NCBI GenBank assembly: GCA_964384645.1
Contig: CAYLKL010000007.1
Location: 1-43,526, forward strand
Length of the DNA: 43,526 nucleotides
Origin: DAORIO01 sp964384645
Lineage (GTDB): Bacteria; Patescibacteriota; Minisyncoccia; Phycocordibacterales; UBA9973
Reading direction: 5' to 3'
Below are positions 7,994 through 14,681 of the stretch, piece by piece. The position numbers and the translations under genes are program-made. Each line of letters starts with the position of its first letter. Positions within the stretch are counted from its first letter, which is position 1. A model generated the notes under the pieces. The model did no database searches. It was given only the letters and a program-made list of their open reading frames with translations, and was not told the origin of the DNA.

Positions 7994-8021
7994 TTGACAA
8001 AAGAAGTGAATATTGTAGAGT
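7994..8021 (+). promoter_or_regulatory. Promoter of orphan gene at 8093
   Basis: TTGACA at 7994-7999, 16-nt spacer, TAGAGT at 8016-8021. Predicted leader of about 65 nt before the ATG at 8093. Confidence 0.6.
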
Positions 8022-8092
8022 TAATAAAAAATTAAACAGCCAACCTCTTGCTGTATAAGAAGGGGAATTCTTTAATAAAAACTATATTAGTC

Positions 8093-8701
8093 ATGACAAA
8101 AGTCGCAGACGAAAGACTGGGTGCGTTTATGCGTTTCCAGCACGATATTACCGAAAGGGTAATGAGAGGATCTTTGGATCCAGAAGAAGTTGAAAATGCA
8201 CTTCGTAGTTTAATTGGACAAAGATCAAAAAAAGGAATCCTTAAACTGATTTCTGGAGCTGAAACGTTGATGCTTGATGCACTCGACGGCAAAGAGACAT
8301 TGGCAACCGCTAAGGAAGTTTTCCTGTCAGGCATTGGTCACGACTTCGAAAACTGGCACACCAACAAAGCCGGCATCGCAACCATTGAACAGGCAGTGGA
8401 TGTTCACGAACTGATACAGAATGCCACCTTTGCACAGATGTTCTGTTCCCTAGGAACTGATCTGGACAAGCTGTGTTTAACACAAGCCCAGATAAAAAAA
8501 TTTTGTAAAAAGCATCCTCAGTGGCTGCACCAAAACGGATATATGACTTTCTTCCTGTTTAAGGTTGAGGACCAGTTCTTCGTTGCCCGCGTGGACGTGT
8601 TCGTTGGCGGCTTGCGCGTCCACATAAATCGGTTCAAGGACGGCCACGTTTGGTTTGCCGAGTTCTCCCATCGCTTGGTGGTTTCGCAACTGACCGCTTA
8701 G
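8093..8701 (+). CDS. Hypothetical protein, orphan gene with higher-GC 3' half
   Basis: 202 residues from the ATG at 8093. The frame runs upstream to 8048, but the earlier start gives unnatural sequence and no better site. The N-terminal 35 residues are charged and helical (QHDITERVMRGSLDPEEVENALR). The middle has IEQAVDVHELIQNATFAQMF, and the C-terminal part is rich in beta-type sequence (FFLFKVEDQFFVARVDVF). I do not recognise a family with certainty. It may belong to a set of variable Parcubacteria hypothetical proteins sharing the N-terminal helix, but this is memory and not shown here. From about 8330 onward the codons are clearly richer in G and C than those of neighbouring genes, suggesting a different origin or a chimeric history. 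It has its own promoter and a strong UUCG terminator, so it is a monocistronic unit. Confidence 0.7.
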   Translation: MTKVADERLGAFMRFQHDITERVMRGSLDPEEVENALRSLIGQRSKKGILKLISGAETLMLDALDGKETLATAKEVFLSGIGHDFENWHTNKAGIATIEQAVDVHELIQNATFAQMFCSLGTDLDKLCLTQAQIKKFCKKHPQWLHQNGYMTFFLFKVEDQFFVARVDVFVGGLRVHINRFKDGHVWFAEFSHRLVVSQLTA

Positions 8702-8730
8702 TATCTTGTGCTAAAGACCCTTATTTTCTT

Positions 8731-8768
8731 AATCCCTTTGATTCTTCGGAATTGAAGGGGTTTTTTAT
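8731..8768 (+). terminator. Terminator with UUCG tetraloop
   Basis: Hairpin CCCTT...AAGGGG around an inner stem ATTC-TTCG-GAAT, followed by TTTTTT (8761-8766). It ends the orphan gene at 8093. Confidence 0.9.
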
Positions 8769-8804
8769 TCTATGGAACTCTTCGCACGAATAGTTCCATA
8801 GAAT
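8767..8804. repeat. REP-like palindrome, copy 1
   Basis: Perfect 13-bp arms at 8767-8779 and 8792-8804 (ATTCTATGGAACT / AGTTCCATAGAAT) around an inner TTCG-CA-CGAA. The core GGAAC..TTCGC.CGAAT.GTTC recurs at 38284-38319 and 38631-38668. It directly adjoins the terminator T run. Confidence 0.75.
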
Positions 8805-8819
8805 CGTCGTTATTCACAT

Positions 8820-8987
8820 TGAGAAGTTTTGATTATACGAACACGCGAGGACGAGCGTTCCGAATGAAAAAACAATCTGTTTGAGCAAGGCGAGTTATTG
8901 TTTTTAGCGAGTCCGAGTGTTGTGAGTATTCAAAACTTCTCAGTGGTGAGAGCATTTTTGGTTACTTTTTGGTGGTTAAAAAGTAAC
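8820..8987 (+). repeat. Two-part structured repeat, copy 1 (long inverted repeat plus 43-nt box)
   Basis: This fills most of the gene-free stretch 8702-9055. A 123-bp imperfect inverted repeat has perfect 13-bp outer arms (TGAGAAGTTTTGA 8820-8832, TCAAAACTTCTCA 8930-8942), a middle pairing AACAC/GTGTT and an inner stem AAAAACAAT (8868-8876) / ATTGTTTTT (8897-8905) closing a loop with CTGTTTGA. It is followed by a 43-nt box at 8945-8987 that contains its own hairpin GTTACTTTTT / AAAAAGTAAC. The 43-nt box is present at 21060-21102 on the opposite strand with 41 of 43 positions identical, again next to a long inverted repeat with different arm sequence. No protein is encoded. It may be a non-coding RNA, a non-autonomous mobile element or a nucleoid/replication site. 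Confidence 0.7.
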
Positions 8988-8992
8988 AAATC

Positions 8993-9014
8993 AAACCACC
9001 TTTGGTGGTTTTTC
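8993..9014 (+). terminator. Rho-independent terminator behind the structured repeat
   Basis: AAACCACC (8993-9000), loop TTT, GGTGGTTT (9004-9011), then more T. No protein gene ends here, so it may end a transcript covering the repeat at 8820-8987. Confidence 0.7.
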
Positions 9015-9055
9015 AAGTCTTTTTTATTTACCAAATATAGAGTAGTATTGTCTCT

Positions 9056-10312
9056 ATGAAGCAATCAAATTTTGTAACTCGAGCCGAGAAGACGGTTTCT
9101 GGGGAAGAAACCTCAAAAAACGCTATTTTACTTGAACAGGCAGGCTTTATAAATAAGCTTTCGTCTGGAATTTATAGCTTTTTGCCAATGGGACTTCGGG
9201 TTCTTAAAAAGATTGAAAACATAATAAGAGAAGAAATGAACACTGTTGGTGGTCAGGAAATTTTCATGCCAGCACTTCATCCAAAGGAAAATTGGGCAAC
9301 TACTGGAAGATGGGAATCTTTGGCTAGTGAAATGTATCATTTAAAAGACGCAAGTGATAGGGAGTTTGCATTGGGTGCAACACATGAAGAAGTTGTAACT
9401 CCACTTATTCAAAATTTTATTCGTTCATATCGCGATCTACCAAAATCTGTTTATCAATTCCAATCAAAGTTTCGAATGGAGCTTCGTGCCAAGGGTGGAC
9501 TTTTACGAGGACGAGAATTTATGATGAAAGATATGTATTCATTTCATACCACAGAAGAAGATCTGAATGCTTATTATGACAAAGTAACAAATGCTTACCG
9601 AAAAATTTTCCAACGTGTTGGTTTGGGGCATATTACTTATTTGACATTCGCTTCGGGTGGAAGTTTTTCAAAATTCTCTCACGAATTTCAAACAATCTGT
9701 TCAACTGGAGAAGATACTATTTATTTGGATGAAAATAAAAATATTGCTGTAAATAAAGAAGTTCTAGAAGATGATGTGCTGAAGGAAATTGGTATTGATA
9801 AGGAAAGCCTAAAAGAAAGAAAGGCAATTGAAGTTGGGAATATTTTTAAATTAAATACCAAATTTTCTGATCCTTTCAAAATGGAATTCAAAGACGAAGA
9901 CGGTACGAACAAAACAGTTTTAATGGGATGCTATGGAATTGGCCTTAGTCGAATAATGGGAACAGTTGTCGAAGCGCTTGCTGATGATAAGGGTCTTGTT
10001 TGGCCAGAATCAATCGCGCCATACAAAGTGCATTTGGTTATGCTTGGTACAAAAGAAGATACAAAACAAAAAGCAGAAGATTTGTACAAACAATTAAATG
10101 ATAAAGGTATTGAAGTTTTGTTTGATGATCGAGAAGTTTCAGCTTGAGAAAAATTAGCTGAAAGTGATTTGTACGGAATACCTATGAGACTCGTGGTGTC
10201 AGATAGAAGTTTGGCTGAAGGAATGGTTGAGTTAAAGAGCCGAACAGAAGAAAAGCCGAACATGATTGCGCTTGATAAAATTATTTCGAAATTAACTGAT
10301 GAAAATAATTAA
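9056..10312 (+). CDS. proS: Prolyl-tRNA synthetase interrupted by one in-frame UGA
   Basis: Charges tRNA-Pro in the cytoplasm. The first 363 codons hold the class II core (SGIYSFLPMGLRVLKKIE, FALGATHEEVVTPL, QFQSKFRMELRAKGGLLRGR, YGIGLSRIMGTVVEALADD) and the start of the anticodon-binding domain (DDREVSA). A TGA at 10145-10147 then stops the frame. The same frame continues EKLAESDLYGIPMRLVVSD to a TAA at 10310-10312. Relatives have glycine at the interrupted position, and GGA to TGA is a single base change. The full product would be about 418 residues, a short ProRS without the bacterial editing insertion. The UGA could be a recoding event, a real mutation or a sequencing error; four other genes here use UGA as stop, so the code itself is standard. 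The 3' end overlaps mreB by 14 nt. Confidence 0.85.
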
Positions 10313-11351
10313 AGATTTTACAGATAAATTTTCAAATGAGATCGGAATAGATCTAGGGACTGCGAATACTTTAGTTTATCTAAAAGATCACGGTGTTGTT
10401 ATTTCCGAGCCGTCAGTTGTTGCGGTGAATCAAAAAACAAATCGTATTGTTGCGGTTGGTGCGGAAGCAAAACAAATGATGGGTAGAACTCCGACTCATA
10501 TAAAAGTAATCAGACCTCTTGTTGAAGGTGTTATTTCTGATTTTGAAATTACCGAAGAAATGTTGGCGTATTTGATAAATAAAGCCGAGAAGATTTCTAA
10601 AAAGTTTTTTAAACCACGTGTTGTTATTGGGGTGCCGAGTGGAATTACAAATGTTGAAGCTCGAGCTGTTTTTGACGCAGCACGTTCTGCTGGGGCACGA
10701 GATGTTTATATTATTGAAGAACCAATGGCTGCTGCTATTGGAGTAAGGTTGCCGATTTTTGAACCAGTCGGATCTATGGTTATTGATATAGGAGGAGGAA
10801 CATCTGATATTGCGGTTATTTCACTTGGTGGAATTGTTCGTTCAAAAAATTTACGAATCGCTGGAGATGTTTTGAATAAAAATATATCAGATTATATCCG
10901 AGATGAATTCAATCTTTTGATCGGAGAAAAAACAGCTGAGCAAGTTAAAATTTCTGCAGGGAATGTAATGCCAGGAACTCCAATTGAAATAGAAGTAAGA
11001 GGGCGAGATATCGTGACAGGGCTTCCTAGACAAGTTGTTGTTACTGATACGGATATTCGAGAGGCGATATCTGCTTCAATCTCGTCTTTGATTGATGCCG
11101 TAAAAGAGGTTTTGGAAACTACGCCACCAGAAATTCTCTCAGATATAATGCATCGAGGAATTGTGCTTATGGGGGGAGGGGCTCTTCTCTCTGGGCTTGA
11201 TACATTACTTCAAAATGTTCTCAGGCTTCCTGTAAAAGTTGCCGATGATCCACTAACAGCCGTGGCTCGTGGAACTGGTATAATATTTGAAGATATAAAT
11301 TTATACAGAGGAGTTTTACTTCAAATTGAAGATGATTTACCGTCAAGATAA
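10299..11351 (+). CDS. mreB: Rod shape-determining protein MreB
   Basis: Actin-like ATPase that forms membrane-bound filaments and guides lateral peptidoglycan synthesis. Starts with a short amphipathic-type N-terminus, then the phosphate-1 motif IGIDLGTANTLVYLKDHG, the connecting region VEGVISDFEITEEMLAYLI, phosphate-2 MVIDIGGGTSDIAVISLGG, and the adenosine motif MGGGALLSGLDTLL. 350 residues is the typical length. Start at 10299 overlaps the end of the proS frame by 14 nt and mreC overlaps its 3' end, so proS-mreB-mreC is an operon. The overlap also argues that the proS frame downstream of the UGA was functional recently. Confidence 0.97.
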   Translation: MKIIKDFTDKFSNEIGIDLGTANTLVYLKDHGVVISEPSVVAVNQKTNRIVAVGAEAKQMMGRTPTHIKVIRPLVEGVISDFEITEEMLAYLINKAEKISKKFFKPRVVIGVPSGITNVEARAVFDAARSAGARDVYIIEEPMAAAIGVRLPIFEPVGSMVIDIGGGTSDIAVISLGGIVRSKNLRIAGDVLNKNISDYIRDEFNLLIGEKTAEQVKISAGNVMPGTPIEIEVRGRDIVTGLPRQVVVTDTDIREAISASISSLIDAVKEVLETTPPEILSDIMHRGIVLMGGGALLSGLDTLLQNVLRLPVKVADDPLTAVARGTGIIFEDINLYRGVLLQIEDDLPSR

Positions 11352-12120
11352 AATAAATAAAAATAAAATTTACAAGATTATTTTCTTGCTCTTTTTTGTT
11401 CTGGTTATTTTAACTCCATTCGGTAATTTTTTGGGTAAAATAGCTATTAATATTTTTTCTGGTGCGGGTGCAGTAAGTGCGCGAGCCGAAGCATTGGTGG
11501 AAAATACAGAACTATCTTTAATGTCTAAAAAACAATTGATTGAAAAAATAAAAGTTCAAGAAGAAGAAATAAATAGACTGAGCATTACGGAAAATTTATA
11601 CACAGAACTCGTTGTTGATTATGAAAAAGTAGTCACTCTTTTGGATATTAAAAATCAATTCTCAGATTTGGTTTTAACTGAAGTTGTTTCTAGTCCAAGT
11701 CAAAATATTTATAACACAATAATAATTAGTAAAAGTTTTAATGTTGGAAGTTTTGTTTTTAGTGAATCAGGAATTCCAATTGGTACAATAGAAAGTAGTA
11801 GTGACAAAAATTCTACCGTTTTGTTTTTTTCAAATTCAGGGCGTGAGACAGAGGCATTTTTAAATAATGACACAACTCCAGTGACTCTTGTTGGAAAAGG
11901 ATCTGGGAATTTTACGATATCGCTTCCTCGAGAAATCGAAGTCAAAGAAGGAGAAAGTGTTTATTTGCCGGGAGTTAAAAATCCAATTGCTAAAGTTGGT
12001 TTTGTTGAATTTGATCCACGCGATCCATTTCAAAAAGTTTATCTTTTGAGTGATCAGAATGTTTATAAACTTGATTATGTTTTAGTACAAAGCGAAACTA
12101 AAATAGAAGCTGAACTCTAA
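11332..12120 (+). CDS. mreC: Rod shape-determining protein MreC
   Basis: Membrane-anchored scaffold linking MreB to the extracytoplasmic peptidoglycan machinery. 262 residues from the ATG at 11332 (a TTG at 11326 is a less likely start). One N-terminal membrane helix (IIFLLFFVLVILTPFGNFL) is followed by a coiled coil (LSMSKKQLIEKIKVQEEEINRL) and the two beta-barrel domains typical of MreC (VLTEVVSSPSQNIYNTIIIS, GIPIGTIESSSDKNSTVLFF, and GVKNPIAKVGFVEFD). The start lies 20 nt inside mreB, consistent with translational coupling. No mreD, pbp2 or rodA follows. Confidence 0.88.
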   Translation: MIYRQDKINKNKIYKIIFLLFFVLVILTPFGNFLGKIAINIFSGAGAVSARAEALVENTELSLMSKKQLIEKIKVQEEEINRLSITENLYTELVVDYEKVVTLLDIKNQFSDLVLTEVVSSPSQNIYNTIIISKSFNVGSFVFSESGIPIGTIESSSDKNSTVLFFSNSGRETEAFLNNDTTPVTLVGKGSGNFTISLPREIEVKEGESVYLPGVKNPIAKVGFVEFDPRDPFQKVYLLSDQNVYKLDYVLVQSETKIEAEL

Positions 12121-12133
12121 AATTTACAAAAAG

Positions 12134-12164
12134 AAAAAGCGCAAAAAATTTTGCGCTTTTTTAA
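12134..12164 (+). terminator. Bidirectional terminator after mreC
   Basis: AAAAAGCGCAAAA / TTTTGCGCTTTTTT at 12134-12162. It separates mreC from the converging orphan gene on the minus strand. Confidence 0.9.
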
Positions 12165-12171
12165 TAACAAC

Positions 12172-12681
12172 TTATTTAATTTTATCCGGCGGATTGGCTG
12201 GTCCTACAGCTGAGTCAATTGCTTGGCGAAGCGGGTATCTTCGGGAATAATCTTTTGGATCATATTGTCTTTGAGGGTTTGCTTTTACTCGAGACGAAGT
12301 AGAATTCCCTTGTCGTGTTCGGTGGTTTGCATTTCTTTGAACAGAACGATGACTTAATTTCCTTATATCACTCATTTTTCTCTCGTGTTCCTCATCTTGC
12401 TCTTTTAGTTTTTTTCTAAACTCCGCAAGCCATCTTTCTGTTTCTTTGTTTTCTTTCTCAATGACTGCGGTTATTGAGTCAAGTGTGTGAGTATAATCCA
12501 ACGTAGCTTGAATTAGGGAATCTTTCCAATGTTTAAAGCTTGAATCTTGTGCACTTCTTTTTTTATCTTCAGCTGCCGCTTCTTCATTGTTAGACTGGTT
12601 ACATTTAGAGAACTGTATTCCTAAATGTATTACTAAAAGGGTAGCTCCAATACTGAGTAATGCAATAAAAGAATTTTTCAT
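12172..12681 (-). CDS. Hypothetical exported or membrane-anchored coiled-coil protein
   Basis: 169 residues. The N-terminal hydrophobic helix (about 5-24, FIALLSIGATLLVIHLGIQF) is a signal peptide or anchor; a Cys at 27 is not in a proper lipobox. It is followed by a strongly charged helical region likely to form a coiled coil (KENKETERWLAEFRKKLKEQ, EEHERKMSDIRKL) and a polar, Arg/Asn/Pro-rich C-terminal tail that looks disordered. No family recognised. It stands alone, convergent with mreC, and has one of the best promoters in the window (TTGACT-17-TATAAT) plus a 32-nt A-rich leader without Shine-Dalgarno. This start type is shared by the other orphan genes here. Confidence 0.7.
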   Translation of the reverse strand: MKNSFIALLSIGATLLVIHLGIQFSKCNQSNNEEAAAEDKKRSAQDSSFKHWKDSLIQATLDYTHTLDSITAVIEKENKETERWLAEFRKKLKEQDEEHERKMSDIRKLSHRSVQRNANHRTRQGNSTSSRVKANPQRQYDPKDYSRRYPLRQAIDSAVGPANPPDKIK

Positions 12682-12713
12682 ATGTAGTTTTTTAAGTTCA
12701 GTTATACTTAGGA

Positions 12714-12742
12714 ATTATATCACTAAATACACTAAAAGTCAA
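12714..12742 (-). promoter_or_regulatory. Consensus promoter of orphan gene at 12681
   Basis: Minus strand TTGACT (12742-12737), 17-nt spacer, TATAAT (12719-12714). Leader of about 25-30 nt ending AACTTAAAAAACTACAT before the ATG. Confidence 0.85.
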
Positions 12743-12767
12743 GTCGTTAAAACCACTCACATTCTGC

Positions 12768-12773
12768 TATATT
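12768..12773 (+). promoter_or_regulatory. Extended -10 box of tgt
   Basis: TGC-TATATT at 12765-12773. The TTG start of tgt is at 12783, 9 nt downstream, so the mRNA is expected to start at or within a few bases of the start codon. Confidence 0.55.
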
Positions 12774-12782
12774 AGTATTGTT

Positions 12783-13985
12783 TTGAAAGGCTTTAATTAC
12801 GAAATTATAAAAAAAGGTCCAGGGAAAGCGCGCGCTGGGATTATTCATACAAAAAACGGTGATATACAAACTCCGGCGTTTATTCCTGTTGGCACAAAAG
12901 CGACTGTCAAAGCTCTTACTCCTGAAGAAGTAAAATCGGCTGGCGCTCAAGCAGTCCTTGCAAATACATATCATTTATATTTAGCACCCGGGATGGAGAC
13001 AATTGAAAAAGCAGGTGGATTTTCAAAATTTATGAACTGGACGGGTCCTACATTTACTGACTCTGGAGGATTCCAAGTTTTTTCACTAGGGCTCGCATTT
13101 GGAGAGAAAGTTTCAAAAGTTGCCAAGGGAGAAGTTTCAGAAGACTTTGGAGAAAAAAATGATCATGCAAAGCTCGCAAAAATTGATGAAGATGGGGTAA
13201 CTTTTAGTTCGCATGTTGATGGAAGCTTGCATAGGTTTACGCCAGAGAGCTCAATGGATATTCAGTGGAAATTGGGGGCTGATATTATTTTTGCATTTGA
13301 TGAATGTACAAGTCCGCAAGCGTCACACGAATACCAAAAAAGTGCATGGGAAAGAACTCATAGATGGGCAAAGCGATCAATTGAGGCACATGAAAAACTA
13401 GACCCTGAAAATGTTCAAGCAATTTTTGGTGTTGTTCAAGGTGGACGATTTGAAGACTTGCGAAAAGAGTCTGCGCGAGAACTCGCTAAAATGAATTTTG
13501 ATGGATTTGGAATTGGAGGGTCATTTTCGAAAGATGATATATCAACGGCTGTTGGTTGGGTGACAGAAGAATTGCCAGACGATAAACCAAGGCATCTTCT
13601 TGGAATTGGTGAACCAGAAGATATGATTTTGGCTATTGGGCAGGGAATAGATACTTTTGATTGTGTTACTCCAACTCGAAACGCTCGAAACGGAACACTC
13701 TATACAAGTACAGGAAAAGTACATATGAAAAATGAAAGATTTAAAAATGATTTTTCTCCAGTCACCGAAGATTGTGATTGTTATACTTGTTCAAATTTTT
13801 CAAAAGCCTATTTATCGCATCTATATAAACAAGGCGAAATGTTGGCAGGCACGCTTGGCTCAATTCACAACATTCATTTTTTGATTGAGGTTGCAAGTGG
13901 TGCTCGAGAAGCAATTTTGGCTGGAAATTTTGAAGAATATTCTCAAATCTTTTTGGGTAAATATAGAAATTTAAAAAGTGAGTAA
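12783..13985 (+). CDS. tgt: tRNA-guanine transglycosylase
   Basis: Exchanges guanine 34 in GUN anticodon tRNAs for preQ1 (or queuine), part of queuosine modification. TIM-barrel motifs include TKATVKALTPEEV, QAVLANTYHLYLAPG, the nucleophile-proximal DSGGFQVFSL, FGVVQGGRFEDLR, DGFGIGGSFSKDD and TFDCVTPTRNARNGTLYTS. The zinc site is present as DCDCYTCSN with a later His (GSIHNIHFL). 400 residues, a little longer than typical (about 375) through an insertion at about 110-125. Start codon is TTG at 12783; no better ATG lies in the conserved N-terminus. No queuosine biosynthesis genes are seen here, so the base would have to be salvaged or come from elsewhere in the genome. Overlaps truB. Confidence 0.96.
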   Translation: MKGFNYEIIKKGPGKARAGIIHTKNGDIQTPAFIPVGTKATVKALTPEEVKSAGAQAVLANTYHLYLAPGMETIEKAGGFSKFMNWTGPTFTDSGGFQVFSLGLAFGEKVSKVAKGEVSEDFGEKNDHAKLAKIDEDGVTFSSHVDGSLHRFTPESSMDIQWKLGADIIFAFDECTSPQASHEYQKSAWERTHRWAKRSIEAHEKLDPENVQAIFGVVQGGRFEDLRKESARELAKMNFDGFGIGGSFSKDDISTAVGWVTEELPDDKPRHLLGIGEPEDMILAIGQGIDTFDCVTPTRNARNGTLYTSTGKVHMKNERFKNDFSPVTEDCDCYTCSNFSKAYLSHLYKQGEMLAGTLGSIHNIHFLIEVASGAREAILAGNFEEYSQIFLGKYRNLKSE

Positions 13986-14616
13986 TTTAATAAAATATAA
14001 AGAAGAAGAAAAAATTATTATTCTCGACAAGCCATCAGGAGTTTCTTCTTTTCGATTTATAAATGAATACAAAAGAAGTATCGATGCTAAAAAGATTGGT
14101 CACGCGGGCACTCTCGACCCAATGGCGTCCGGTGTAATGCTCGTTGCTGTAAACGAAAATACAAAAATCTTGGGTGAATTTGTTGGTCTTACTAAAAAAT
14201 ATATCGCTGAAATAACTTTGGGTAAAAAGACTGATTCGGGGGATAAAGAAGGGAATGTTGTTGAAGAAAAACCAGTTCCAGAAATAACAGATGAAAAAGT
14301 AAAGAATGTTTTAAAATCTTTGATTGGAAATATTGAAATGCCTGTTTCAAATTTTTCTGCAATGAAGTACCTTGGAAAACCTCGATATGAATATGCTCGA
14401 GCGGGAAAAGAAATTCCAGAAGTAAGAAGAGAGATGGAGATATTTGAAGCCAATTTAATCAAATTTGAAAAAAATATTATTTCTGCTGAATTTTTTGTTG
14501 GAAGTGGAACGTATATTCGCTCTATTGCAGAATATGTAGGAGAAAAATTGGGAACGGTAGCGCACTTGTCAGATCTTAGACGAACAGCTGTTGGTCCATT
14601 TGAGATAAATAAATAG
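13978..14616 (+). CDS. truB: tRNA pseudouridine-55 synthase TruB
   Basis: Isomerises U55 in the T-loop of tRNAs. Contains the TruB opening LDKPSGVSSFRFINEYKR, the catalytic-Asp motif GHAGTLDPMASGVMLVAVNE (Asp in TLDP), then KKYIAEITLGKKTDSGD, the GSGTYIRSIAEYVGEKLG motif and the end DLRRTAVGPFEI. 212 residues, shorter than E. coli TruB (314) because the C-terminal PUA domain is missing, as in many small genomes. Start is GTG at 13978, overlapping the last codons of tgt by 8 nt, so tgt-truB form a tRNA-modification operon. Confidence 0.95.
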   Translation: MSNLIKYKEEEKIIILDKPSGVSSFRFINEYKRSIDAKKIGHAGTLDPMASGVMLVAVNENTKILGEFVGLTKKYIAEITLGKKTDSGDKEGNVVEEKPVPEITDEKVKNVLKSLIGNIEMPVSNFSAMKYLGKPRYEYARAGKEIPEVRREMEIFEANLIKFEKNIISAEFFVGSGTYIRSIAEYVGEKLGTVAHLSDLRRTAVGPFEINK

Positions 14617-14681
14617 TTGTCTCTATTTGATAAATGTTTTTAGGGCTTTTTTAATTTCTAAAAATAAAGTATTGTATTGGT

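Noticed and set aside
8820..8987. CRISPR array or insertion sequence at the long inverted repeat
   Set aside because: There are no regularly spaced direct repeats, no transposase and no target-site duplication. The structure is a single imperfect inverted repeat.
10145..10147. Alternative genetic code with UGA as glycine (code 25)
   Set aside because: Only one UGA lies inside a gene, and several well-defined genes end at UGA exactly where family length and overlap with the next start codon predict. Reassignment would fuse ddl-like, membrane and PH genes.
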